Positions 16,908-24,884 of a stretch of DNA of 64,000 nt are shown in pieces; the stretch's first letter is position 1; every line of letters starts with the position of its first letter. The DNA comes from Runella sp. MFBS21. Its GTDB lineage: Bacteria > Bacteroidota > Bacteroidia > Cytophagales > Spirosomataceae. The translations under genes were made by a program, and so were the position numbers. The notes beneath the pieces are model-generated. The model was not told the origin of the DNA. It ran no database searches and saw only the letters and a program-made list of their open reading frames with translations. The stretch spans positions 81,990 to 145,989 of the forward strand of contig NZ_JARNTW010000011.1 in assembly GCF_029433105.1 (NCBI RefSeq). Direction: 5' to 3'.

Positions 16908-17852
16908 ATGATAAAGCTCAGACACTTTAATCGCCAGCCCAACGGAGTAATCATGAGTCGACAGAATTTTTCACTGTTGGAGAAGCGAGTTTTTTATATA
17001 GTAATGAATCAAATCACAGAAGCCGATGCGGAGTTGCGTCAAAACAAGTACTTCCGAATTCCAGCCAAACTGATTACAAACAATTATCGACAGATATTAG
17101 CAATGACGCAGTCACTGATGAGAAATTGTCAGATTTGGCTCCGCAATGACGAAGAAAAAGAGTTTAGTGCCTATAATGTATTCTCATCGGCAAAATATAG
17201 TGCTAAAGAAGGAGTGTTTGAAATCGGGGTTTCGTACGAAGTCTTGCCGCATATCGCCAAAATCAAAAGTGGCTACACCGAATACGAACTCGCTATTGCA
17301 TTGTCGCTCAATAAGACCTATTCACAAAGATTGTACGAAATCTTGTCACGTTGGAAAAATTTTAACGGAGGTGCTTGGTCAGAGATTTCGGTAGATGATT
17401 TGCGCGAATTGATTTCGGCTACCGAAGAAACCTACGATGATTTTGGTCAGTTTAAAAGACGTGTCTTAGATCCAAGTCAGGAAGAGATTTCGGCCAAGAC
17501 AGATTTATCATTTACCTACCAAATACATAAGACAGGTCGTAAGGTGACTCACATTTCATTTATCATCAATACGCAAGAGTCGAAAGCATTGGCCGAGCTA
17601 CAAGAAATACGTGAGGAACTCGGTAAAATGAACATGGATGACCGCTGGAAATATTTCCAAGAACGCCTTCAAGCTTATGATTTTTCTAGATTGCAGCAGA
17701 GCAAAATTATACAAAACGAAGACCTAGCCAACTTGTTTATCAACGCCGATATGGAGATACAAGCTGGCAAACGCACACCCAATAACCCAACGGCCTACAT
17801 GGCAGTTATTTTAGGGTTCAGTGAAAGTAGCAAGACAAAAAAAAGCAAGTAA
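16908..17852 (+). CDS. rep: Replication initiator protein, Rep_3 family
   Basis: The protein has 314 residues. The N-terminal half (from about residue 14: GVIMSRQNFSLLEKRVFYIVMNQI) matches the first winged-helix domain of Rep_3/RepB initiators. The second domain includes ALSLNKTYSQRLYEILSRW and VDDLRELI...YDDFGQFKRRVLDPSQEEI, the classic signature. ATG at 16953 is a possible shorter start. It is preceded by iterons and its own operator. It opens the origin by binding iterons as monomers and represses itself as a dimer (family knowledge). Together with parAB it marks this DNA as an independent replicon. Confidence 0.94.
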   Translation: MIKLRHFNRQPNGVIMSRQNFSLLEKRVFYIVMNQITEADAELRQNKYFRIPAKLITNNYRQILAMTQSLMRNCQIWLRNDEEKEFSAYNVFSSAKYSAKEGVFEIGVSYEVLPHIAKIKSGYTEYELAIALSLNKTYSQRLYEILSRWKNFNGGAWSEISVDDLRELISATEETYDDFGQFKRRVLDPSQEEISAKTDLSFTYQIHKTGRKVTHISFIINTQESKALAELQEIREELGKMNMDDRWKYFQERLQAYDFSRLQQSKIIQNEDLANLFINADMEIQAGKRTPNNPTAYMAVILGFSESSKTKKSK

Positions 17853-17870
17853 ATACCGCAATTTTCGGGT

Positions 17871-17900
17871 TTTGACGGGGCTTCGTACTCACTACTTTTG
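17871..17900 (+). promoter_or_regulatory. Bacteroidota-type promoter of the AraC/MGMT gene
   Basis: TTTG at 17871-17874, 18 bases, then TACTTTTG at 17893-17900 match the Bacteroidota consensus TTTG-N19-TAnnTTTG. It lies 24 bases before the start codon of the downstream gene. Confidence 0.65.
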
Positions 17901-17924
17901 TAGAAGAATCAACCAAAAATTGTG

Positions 17925-18776
17925 ATGACAACTCAAGACCCAATTACCTACAAAAAAATTGAGGAAGCGATTGCGTATATCCAACGGAGTTTTCGACAAC
18001 AGCCTAGTTTAGAGGCGATTGCAGAAGAGGTGCATTTGAGCCCTTTTCATTTTCAAAGATTGTTTAGCGAATGGGCGGGAATAAGTCCGAAGAAATTTTT
18101 ACAATACCTGAGCATAGAACATGCCAAACAATTGTTGTATCACTCCCAAACTTCTCTCTCTGAAGTGGCATACGAAACGGGCTTGTCGGGCACGGGGCGT
18201 CTTTACGATTTGTTTGTAAATATTGAGGGTATGACACCCGGCGAATACAAAAATGGAGGCGAAAATCTCACAATCAATTATAGTTATGCCCAAACTCCTT
18301 TTGGTAATATTATGGTAGCATCGACCCCTAAAGGAGTATGTTATATGGCTTTTGATGATGAAGCAAACAATGCTTTTGACGCCCTCCAATTGGCATTCCC
18401 CAAAGCTACCTATCGGTCTATTCTTGACCAACACCAACAAAATGCTTTATTGATTTTCCAAGAAGATTGGCAGCAACTTCCTCAAATCAAATTGCATTTA
18501 AAAGGTACTGATTTTCAGCTTAAAGTATGGGAAGCGCTTCTCAAAATTCCTAAAGGAAAATTGACAACCTATGGAAACATAGCACAGCAGATTGAAAAAC
18601 CATCCGCAGCTAGAGCGGTAGGCTCAGCTATTGGCGACAATCCCGTAGCCTTTCTTATACCATGTCATCGCGTAATACAGTCAAATGGTATCTTAGGACA
18701 ATACCATTGGGGAAGTCCTAGAAAGGCCGCTATCATAGGCTGGGAAGCAGCGAAGATTGAGGGGGTAATTTGCTGA
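17925..18776 (+). CDS. AraC-type regulator fused to methylated-DNA-protein cysteine methyltransferase
   Basis: The protein has 283 residues from ATG 17925; a GTG lies one codon earlier. Residues about 15-105 carry two AraC helix-turn-helix motifs (LEAIAEEVHLSPFHFQRLFSEWAGISPKKFL split over them, then LSEVAYETGLSG). Residues about 115-280 are O6-methylguanine-DNA methyltransferase, with the active site LIPCHRV (Cys247) and FQLKVWEALLKIP. The N-terminal zinc-cysteine domain of E. coli Ada, which senses methylphosphotriesters, is absent, so induction must differ from Ada. It repairs O6-alkylguanine by suicidal alkyl transfer. Confidence 0.92.
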   Translation: MTTQDPITYKKIEEAIAYIQRSFRQQPSLEAIAEEVHLSPFHFQRLFSEWAGISPKKFLQYLSIEHAKQLLYHSQTSLSEVAYETGLSGTGRLYDLFVNIEGMTPGEYKNGGENLTINYSYAQTPFGNIMVASTPKGVCYMAFDDEANNAFDALQLAFPKATYRSILDQHQQNALLIFQEDWQQLPQIKLHLKGTDFQLKVWEALLKIPKGKLTTYGNIAQQIEKPSAARAVGSAIGDNPVAFLIPCHRVIQSNGILGQYHWGSPRKAAIIGWEAAKIEGVIC

Positions 18777-18819
18777 TTTACAATTGAAAATAATTTTTGA
18801 TTTGAAATTTGTTTATTCC

Positions 18820-18843
18820 AAAAACTGACAACAATCAGTTTTT
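18820..18843 (+). terminator. Intrinsic terminator after the AraC/MGMT gene
   Basis: AAAAACTGA pairs perfectly with TCAGTTTTT around a six-base loop, ending in five T residues, 44 bases after the stop. Confidence 0.75.
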
Positions 18844-18929
18844 GAATGTGCTAAATGTTACAAAAAGCCTTCGTATTAGCCTCTACTTTTGCTTCATCGA
18901 AAAAGAACAAAAACCAAACAAATACAACG

Positions 18930-20351
18930 ATGAAAGTAGAGCAAATTTATACTGGATGTTTGGCCGAAGCGGCCTATTATATTGAATCAGAAGGTGAGGC
19001 TGCGGTGATTGACCCTCTTCGTGATACCAAGCCATTTATCGAAAAAGCCAAAAACGACGGTGCTCACATCAAATATGTTTTTGAAACTCATTTTCACGCT
19101 GATTTTGTATCAGGACATTTAGACTTATCCAATCAAACAGGTGCTTCGATTGTATTTGGTCCATTGGCAAAACCGGCATATCCGGCCCTAATTGCCGAAG
19201 ATAATCAGGAGTTTCAGTTAGGAAAAATAAAAATCAGGGCCCTTCATACGCCGGGTCATACCATGGAATCTACCTGTTTTTTGTTGATTGATGAAGAAGG
19301 CAAAGAAATGGCCATTTTTACCGGCGATACTTTGTTTATTGGAGACGTAGGACGCCCAGATTTGGCGCAACATGTAGTGAGTGATTTGACCCAAGAAAAA
19401 CTGGCGGGGCATTTGTATGAATCACTCCATAATAAAATAATGCCCTTGTCTAATGATCTCATCGTATATCCTGGCCATGGAGCGGGTAGTGCTTGTGGCA
19501 AAAAAATGAGTAAGGAAACCACGGATACGCTCGGAAATCAGAAATTATTCAACTATGCTCTTAATCCCACTCTTACCAAAGAAGCATTCATCAAAGAGAT
19601 ATTGACGGGGCTTGTTGCGCCACCAAGCTATTTTCCCCAAAATGTACTGATGAATATCAAAGGTTATGAAAGTCTGGAAGAGGTAATGAAAAGAGGTACT
19701 CAAGCGCTGACGCCAGCCGCTTTTGAAGCAGCGGCCAACGAAACGGAAGCTCTTATTTTGGATGTAAGAGAGGCACAAATATTTGCCAAGGGATTTGTAC
19801 CCAATTCCATTAATATTGGACTTGACGGCCAATTTGCATCTTGGGTGGGTACATTGATAGCTGATATTGGGCAGCCTATTCTTTTAGTGACTGAGCAAGG
19901 ACGAGAGCAAGAAGCCATAACCCGCTTGGCAAGAGTCGGATATGACAATTGTATTGGGTATTTGGAAGGAGGCTTTGAGGCATGGAAAGAAGCACAAAAA
20001 GAGATAGATGAGGTCGCTACTATTTCGGCCGATCATTTTGCCGATTTCTACCTGAAACAACCTTCTACTCCGGTTTTTGATGTGAGAAAGAAAAGCGAAT
20101 ATGACTCCGAGCATGTGATTGGGGTTGAGAACTTACCGTTAGATTTTTTGAATGAAAATATGGCTCGTCTCCTTCCCACCACCACCACTTATATTCACTG
20201 TGCAGGAGGCTACCGTTCGATGATTGCGATTTCTATTCTGAAAGCCCGTGGTTTTCAAAACCTCGTTGACGTAGAAGGAGGTTTTGCGGCTCTCAAGGCC
20301 ACCCACAAATTACCCCTCACCGAATACGTTTGCCCTAGTACTTTGTTGTAA
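18930..20351 (+). CDS. MBL-fold hydrolase with two rhodanese domains (persulfide dioxygenase-like)
   Basis: The protein has 473 residues from ATG 18930. The frame is open from 18855, but a TACTTTTG promoter-like box at 18884-18891 lies inside that extension and the MBL domain begins right at MKVEQIYTGC. Residues 1-240 are a metallo-beta-lactamase fold with H54-x-H56-x-D58 and H63 in THFHADFVSGH. Two rhodanese domains follow (about 255-350 and 375-470). Only the second keeps the catalytic Cys (C424, HCAGGYRS). The family (ETHE1/Blh-like) oxidises glutathione persulfide to sulfite and passes sulfane sulfur. It fits the sulfur theme seen at 53-60 kb. Confidence 0.92.
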   Translation: MKVEQIYTGCLAEAAYYIESEGEAAVIDPLRDTKPFIEKAKNDGAHIKYVFETHFHADFVSGHLDLSNQTGASIVFGPLAKPAYPALIAEDNQEFQLGKIKIRALHTPGHTMESTCFLLIDEEGKEMAIFTGDTLFIGDVGRPDLAQHVVSDLTQEKLAGHLYESLHNKIMPLSNDLIVYPGHGAGSACGKKMSKETTDTLGNQKLFNYALNPTLTKEAFIKEILTGLVAPPSYFPQNVLMNIKGYESLEEVMKRGTQALTPAAFEAAANETEALILDVREAQIFAKGFVPNSINIGLDGQFASWVGTLIADIGQPILLVTEQGREQEAITRLARVGYDNCIGYLEGGFEAWKEAQKEIDEVATISADHFADFYLKQPSTPVFDVRKKSEYDSEHVIGVENLPLDFLNENMARLLPTTTTYIHCAGGYRSMIAISILKARGFQNLVDVEGGFAALKATHKLPLTEYVCPSTLL

Positions 20352-20361
20352 AAAAATCTAA

Positions 20362-20397
20362 AAAAGCCTTGCTTCCTAAAATGGGAGCAGGGCTTTT
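20362..20397 (+). terminator. Intrinsic terminator after the MBL-rhodanese gene
   Basis: AAAAGCCTTGCTTCC pairs with GGGAGCAGGGCTTTT (one G-U, one mismatch) around a six-base loop, 10 bases after the stop, ending in a T run. Confidence 0.85.
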
Positions 20398-20410
20398 AGA
20401 AAATATACAA

Positions 20411-20443
20411 ATCCTACCCTAAAACCACAGTTGTGGGGTAGGA
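20411..20443 (-). terminator. Hairpin overlapping the 3' end of the small secreted gene
   Basis: ATCCTACCC and GGGTAGGAT pair around about 15 bases and cover the stop codon. On the minus strand an ATTTGTATATTTT tract follows, a weak terminator tail. Confidence 0.5.
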
Positions 20444-20782
20444 TGAATAAAATGTTCTTATGAATATAGTTTTTGTAATGCACTCTTTTTCAGTGCTGAT
20501 ATATAAAAAATAAACACCATCATTGAGCTCTTTAAGGTTTAATTTTTGGACAAAATGAGAATTACCTCGTTTTATGAAACCTCGGTGTAATATCTTATTT
20601 TTTTCATCCATAAGTCGTACTTCTAGATAGTGTTCAGTGGGTTTTTCGACGCCAATCCATAGCTGAGAACGATGATTGGCGGTTATTTGGGCTTTTAATT
20701 GGGTATTGTCTTTTTCTTCTGTAGGTATTGCATGAGTGTAAAAAGACACGCTTGCCACTAGGGCGAGAAAAAAGGATTTCAT
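20414..20782 (-). CDS. Small secreted protein of unknown function
   Basis: This 122-residue protein has a clear signal peptide (MKSFFLALVASVSFYTHA, cleavage near residue 18). The mature part is about 100 residues with alternating strands (HYLEVRLMDEKNKILHRGF, LKELNDGVYFLYIS). The DGVYFLYIS-like strand resembles type IX sorting domains or DUF3244-like beta-sandwiches found in Bacteroidota, but the match is too loose for a name. Its stop lies in an inverted repeat ATCCTACCC/GGGTAGGAT (20411-20443) that probably terminates it. It stands alone, convergent with the MBL gene. No function is assigned. Confidence 0.65.
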   Translation of the reverse strand: MKSFFLALVASVSFYTHAIPTEEKDNTQLKAQITANHRSQLWIGVEKPTEHYLEVRLMDEKNKILHRGFIKRGNSHFVQKLNLKELNDGVYFLYISTEKECITKTIFIRTFYSSYPTTVVLG

Positions 20783-20928
20783 GGTTGAGAATTTGTTTAA
20801 AATGGCTGTGTTTGGTTGTAGTCATTATCAATGACTCCCCAAAAGTAAAGGACGCATAAATAATGGCTATTTGCTTTTGACCCAAGTGTAAAAAATGAGC
20901 CTTGAAGTGTCAGAATAGAATGCTCACA

Positions 20929-20981
20929 AAAACACAAACCGATGACAGGAGACACTCACTCCTGTCATCGGTTTGTGTTTT
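20929..20981 (-). terminator. Strong terminator after the Gfo/Idh/MocA gene
   Basis: A perfect 23-base stem (arms containing ACACAAACCGATGACAGGAG and its complement) surrounds a seven-base loop, with A/T tracts on both ends. It lies 14 bases after the stop of the minus-strand oxidoreductase gene and could work in both directions. Confidence 0.9.
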
Positions 20982-20994
20982 GATTCACTAAAAC

Positions 20995-22314
20995 CTAAAT
21001 CTTAATTCCCCAAGTACTGTTCATTTCCCGTCCGAGAAGAGCATTTGCCTCTTTGTCGTTTTTAAAAGTTTCCTTTTTAGGATTCCATTGTAGAGGGCGC
21101 TTAAGTTGATAGGCGATGTTCCCGATGTTGCAAACGGAGGCCGTACGATGCCCAATCTCAACATCGCAAATAGGCTTACTACGTTTGCGCATGGCATCAA
21201 AAAAGTCTTTATAATGGTTTTCACTTTTATAGACATGCTTCTCATTTTCTCCGATTACTTTATCTTTCAGCGATGCAGGAGTAGTTTCGAGTTTTTTTCT
21301 TTGTACTCTGATTTCTCCTTCACTTCCTGTAAACAAGATGGCGTTGCTCCAATCCCATTTTTCGTGGGTCATGGTGATGCCATTGCCGTAGCGATAAGTT
21401 AAGAAAGGATGGTCTTTGCCATCGGGTGCAATGACTTCTACCGGCCCGCTATCGTCCATATCCAAAGCCCATTGTACAATATCAAACATATGTGCACCCC
21501 AATCGGTGACCATGCCACCGCCGAATTCTTTGTAATTGCGCCAATTTGGAAACACGTCTTTAGAAGTAGGAGGAGCCAACTCTGAGTTGAAAGCTACGGG
21601 CAAATTAGGCCCCAGCCAAGCATTCCAGTCCAAGCCATCGGGAATCGGCTCGGCGGGTAGGTTGTAGGCTAGTGGAGGAGGGCCGACGTTTACTTTGATG
21701 CTTTTGATTTCGCCGATATAGCCGTTGCGAATCAGCTCGGCCGTTTGGCGAAATTCGGGCCATGAGCGTTGCATACTTCCTGTTTGAAATACTCGTTTGT
21801 GTTTACGAGCGGCTTCTACCATTGCTCTTCCTTCTTTAACAGTCAGAGAAAGAGGCTTTTCGCAATAAATATCCTTCCCTGCTTCAGCAGCTCTGACGGC
21901 CATGGCAGCGTGCCAATGGTCGGGGGTAGCAATCACCACCGCATCTACGTCTTTGCGCGCAAGCAATTCCCGAAAATCATTGTAAACTGGAATCTCGGAA
22001 TAAGAACCTTGGCCGGTATTTTTTTCATAATATGCCTTGATTCGATCTAAAGTAAGTTGAGCTTTGGCTTTATATACTTCGCTGAGAGCTACAATGCGGG
22101 CTTCTCCCGTGCTCAAAAACGAATTGGTAAGACTGCGCCCTTGCTTGCCGGTTCCGATAAAACCCAAAGAAATCATATCGCTAGGGGCTAAGTATTTGGA
22201 GCCGTCGGGGCGTTTGCCACCCAACACAAATCGAGGTACAATCATGATACCCGCCAAAGCCGAAGAGGCTTTTCCAACAAATTGACGGCGATTTAGGGTG
22301 TTTTCTTTTTTCAT
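20995..22314 (-). CDS. Gfo/Idh/MocA family oxidoreductase with twin-arginine signal
   Basis: The protein has 439 residues. The N-terminus LNRRQFVGKASSALAGIMIVP is a Tat signal, so the protein is probably exported folded with its NAD(P). The Rossmann motif GFIGTGKQGRSL is at about 50-60. The dinucleotide-fold end ATPDHWHAAMAVRAAEAGKDIYCEKPLS (shown here only as the family landmark EKPL) follows. A C-terminal substrate domain contains DWGAHMFDIVQWAL. Such proteins oxidise or epimerise sugars and related polyols. It shares an operon with the upstream alginate-lyase-like gene (77-base gap), which points to polysaccharide-derived sugars. Confidence 0.92.
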   Translation of the reverse strand: MKKENTLNRRQFVGKASSALAGIMIVPRFVLGGKRPDGSKYLAPSDMISLGFIGTGKQGRSLTNSFLSTGEARIVALSEVYKAKAQLTLDRIKAYYEKNTGQGSYSEIPVYNDFRELLARKDVDAVVIATPDHWHAAMAVRAAEAGKDIYCEKPLSLTVKEGRAMVEAARKHKRVFQTGSMQRSWPEFRQTAELIRNGYIGEIKSIKVNVGPPPLAYNLPAEPIPDGLDWNAWLGPNLPVAFNSELAPPTSKDVFPNWRNYKEFGGGMVTDWGAHMFDIVQWALDMDDSGPVEVIAPDGKDHPFLTYRYGNGITMTHEKWDWSNAILFTGSEGEIRVQRKKLETTPASLKDKVIGENEKHVYKSENHYKDFFDAMRKRSKPICDVEIGHRTASVCNIGNIAYQLKRPLQWNPKKETFKNDKEANALLGREMNSTWGIKI

Positions 22315-22391
22315 ATAACAAATTGTAGATTAAAGGAGTCAAAAATAAATGCTATAATAGAAGATAAAGAGTTGTGATTTAGGGGTTTATG

Positions 22392-23489
22392 TTACTTATA
22401 TCCATTGAGTTGAACTTTCATTAAAGTAGGAAATACCCAAGCAAAATGATGCGTAGTATTGATAATAGGCTGAACCGCTGTGACGTATGTAGTGTACCGT
22501 TGATCTTGGTAAATATCAGCCATTGAAGCAAGCAGCAGCCCAGGCCAGTTTTCGGGAGAACCAGGACGCGGATTTTCAAACCATTTCCATTCTTGGGGAT
22601 TCAAATTATAATAGTAAAGATAGTCGAGGGCATTTTTGAGAGAACGGTTGTCTTGGCTTAAAAAGAAAAGATTTTCGCCCGTTGCATTATAAGCCATCCA
22701 ACAAGCTGCCGTAATAGGTGCCAACGAAAAGTAAGTGTACCAAATCCCGTTGGCTCCACGGCGGGTCTCTTCGGGCATGCTGCCATCGGGGGCTATTTTA
22801 TGGAAAAGGTCGCTTTTGATAAGGCGGATATTTTCGGCGATTTCGGCTGTGTTATCCAAAAAATAAGCACAAAGAATAGAGCCAAATCGTCCCCAATCTG
22901 CCCAGTTGTTTTTACGATTTCTGATTTCATTGCAAGCCTTTAGATAAACACCCTTGACCCATTTTTTAAACACTAGCCGTTCATCATCTTTCCATCCTTG
23001 ATAAGACATCAATAATTCGCCTGCCATCACCATGCCACTCCCCGCATATGACATCACCAAGCTTCCGTCGGCTTCCGAATATTGAGTGTTTAGTTCGGCC
23101 CAGTTTTTGAGGATAGAACGAGATTTCTCGGCGTATTTGGCTTGTCCGCTCAATTGATATGCTAACGCACAAGCATAGGCATCAAAAGAATCTGAGTTAA
23201 GGCTTTTGGAATTTTTACGGTGCATTTCGGCATTGACATAATACCCCGGTACGCTAAAATCAGCCAAGGCATGGATTGGATGTGCAAAGGCAGAATCGGC
23301 ATAGGCAATTAGCTGCCTATAAGCATCATAGTAAGGTTGGCGTTGAGATTGTATTTGAGCTTTTACAAACGTAAGTTGCGCTTTGGGATGCATCCCCCCA
23401 GGGTGCTCAAGTGCATTGCCTATCAGCGATGTGCAGACTATAGTCAAAAACAGAAGAATAGCTTTGAGATTCATAGCCATAAAAGCCAC
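22392..23489 (-). CDS. Alginate lyase family protein (PL5-like fold), secreted
   Basis: The frame gives 365 residues. The likely start is the ATG at 23474 (MNLKAILLFLTIVCTSLIGNA), which begins a signal peptide. The body is an alpha/alpha-barrel-like sequence with NNWADWGRFGSILCAYF and DGSMPEETRRGANGIWYT, both characteristic of the alginate_lyase (PF05426) family, including the conserved Asn/His/Arg/Tyr neighbourhood. It should cleave uronic-acid-containing chains by beta-elimination in the periplasm or outside, but many members act on other polymers or are uncharacterised. It is followed by the Tat oxidoreductase in the same operon. Confidence 0.85.
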   Translation of the reverse strand: MAFMAMNLKAILLFLTIVCTSLIGNALEHPGGMHPKAQLTFVKAQIQSQRQPYYDAYRQLIAYADSAFAHPIHALADFSVPGYYVNAEMHRKNSKSLNSDSFDAYACALAYQLSGQAKYAEKSRSILKNWAELNTQYSEADGSLVMSYAGSGMVMAGELLMSYQGWKDDERLVFKKWVKGVYLKACNEIRNRKNNWADWGRFGSILCAYFLDNTAEIAENIRLIKSDLFHKIAPDGSMPEETRRGANGIWYTYFSLAPITAACWMAYNATGENLFFLSQDNRSLKNALDYLYYYNLNPQEWKWFENPRPGSPENWPGLLLASMADIYQDQRYTTYVTAVQPIINTTHHFAWVFPTLMKVQLNGYK

Positions 23490-23519
23490 ATCTCAAAGCG
23501 ATATAACTGAAAATAAAGG

Positions 23520-23700
23520 GTTATTTTGGGAATTGACATCCTCCCACGTCTAAAGACTGCGAGACTCCTTTAATTGGCTTCTCATGCCCGACAGGGAGAA
23601 TTGGAGTATATCTTTGTTGTATTCACGTTTCGCAACTGCGAAGTACCACAACAGGAACATACCGCACGATTTTCTATGAGTCAAACAAGGGAGTATATAT
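23520..23700 (-). mobile_element. Orphan right end of an IS200/IS605-type element (tnpB tail / omegaRNA region)
   Basis: Read on the minus strand, GTCTTTAGACGTGGGAGG and GATGTCAATTC match the conserved hairpin and right end of IS605-type elements. Further upstream on the same strand a short frame gives VRYVPVVVLRSCET, a peptide I recognise from such element tails. No tnpB or tnpA open frame remains in the 375-base gap. This is a remnant, not an active element. It sits directly upstream of the tyrosine recombinase gene. The other 165 bases of the gap are AT-rich and hold nothing I can name. Confidence 0.5.
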
Positions 23701-23864
23701 AATTTTTGTCATATTTTTTGCCCTGCTTGGCTAAAAAAAATAAGCCTAACCAACCTGTTTTTCATGGTATTGAAGATGGTAAATTTATTAATAATTACCT
23801 ACGATAAAATGGAACCTTATCTTAACTAAGGTATATCTTTGTTTTTATTATATTTTTATCCAAA

Positions 23865-24824
23865 ATGGAAAAGCAAACACCGATTATCCCTGTATATAAT
23901 AAGGTAGATATTTCAGAGCCACTTGCCAACAAAGTAGCTGCTTACGCTCGTAAAGGCTTGGAAGGAGCGGCTAATACAAAACGAGCCTATCAAAGCGATC
24001 TTAAGTATTACCGAAGTTGGTGTGCTGAAAATGGCCAAGTTGAAACGCCCGCTTCAGCTACTACATTGGCAGCATACGTCACACATCTGGCGGATACGCA
24101 TAAATGGGCGAGTATCAATCGAAAATTATCAGCTATTCGTAAACTTCATGAGTTGAATAATCTTGATCTACCGACTAAAGACAGGGCTTTTCGGGTAGTG
24201 ATGGAAGGTATCAAGCGAACGAATGGCGTGCGTCAGAAACAAGCTCCTGCGTTTAAGATGAAAGAACTTAAAAATATTCTACGAGGAATTGAAACTACGA
24301 CCAATGGAGGTCTACGTGATAAGTGCTTGATTTTGTTGGGATTTGCTGGGGCTTATCGACGCTCGGAGCTGGTGAGTCTGAATATTGAAGACGTACATTT
24401 TAGCGAGGAGGGAGCGATTATCTCTTTATCCAAAAGCAAAACCAATCAGTATGGGGAAGCAGAAGAAAAAGCTTTTTTCTTTAGTCCTGAAGCCGACTTT
24501 TGTCCTATCCGAACTTTAAAAAATTGGATAAGTCGTTTGGAAAAAGTCACTGGCCCCTTATTTATGAGAGTGCGTAAAGGTGATAAAATTACGGACGAAC
24601 GTTTAAATGATATGACTGTTTATGAGATAGTTAAGAAATACTTCGGGGAGCGCTATTCGGCCCACTCGTTGAGAGCTTCTTTCATAACTATAGCCAAAAT
24701 CAACGGAGCGGATGATTCGGAAATTATGCGACAATCCAAACACAAAACGAGTTTGATGATTCAACGATACACCCGAATCGAAGACATCAAGGAGCACAAT
24801 GCTGCTACTAAATTAGGACTTTGA
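23865..24824 (+). CDS. Tyrosine recombinase (phage integrase family)
   Basis: The protein has 319 residues. Residues about 15-110 form the SAM-like core-binding domain (TKRAYQSDLKYYRSWCAENG), and residues about 125-319 the catalytic domain. The catalytic set is visible: Arg165 (GAYRRSEL), His267-x-x-Arg270 (HSLRA), His293 (SKHKT) and the nucleophile Tyr302 (QRYTR). It could resolve replicon multimers, as Xer-like enzymes do on plasmids, or be left from an integrated element. No att repeat was seen. The gene stands alone between a mobile-element remnant and a convergent terminator. Confidence 0.93.
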   Translation: MEKQTPIIPVYNKVDISEPLANKVAAYARKGLEGAANTKRAYQSDLKYYRSWCAENGQVETPASATTLAAYVTHLADTHKWASINRKLSAIRKLHELNNLDLPTKDRAFRVVMEGIKRTNGVRQKQAPAFKMKELKNILRGIETTTNGGLRDKCLILLGFAGAYRRSELVSLNIEDVHFSEEGAIISLSKSKTNQYGEAEEKAFFFSPEADFCPIRTLKNWISRLEKVTGPLFMRVRKGDKITDERLNDMTVYEIVKKYFGERYSAHSLRASFITIAKINGADDSEIMRQSKHKTSLMIQRYTRIEDIKEHNAATKLGL

Positions 24825-24884
24825 AAGCGCCTGAGAATTGAATATTCTGGAACGATCCAGATTAGTTTTTTACTAAGGCGCTTT
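24824..24884. terminator. Shared bidirectional terminator between recombinase and FGE genes
   Basis: The outer stem AAAGCGCCT/AGGCGCTTT (24824-24832 with 24876-24884) encloses an inner hairpin TCTGGA-acga-TCCAGA (24846-24861). T tracts follow on the plus strand. The structure overlaps the last codons of the minus-strand FGE gene at 24873. Confidence 0.75.
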
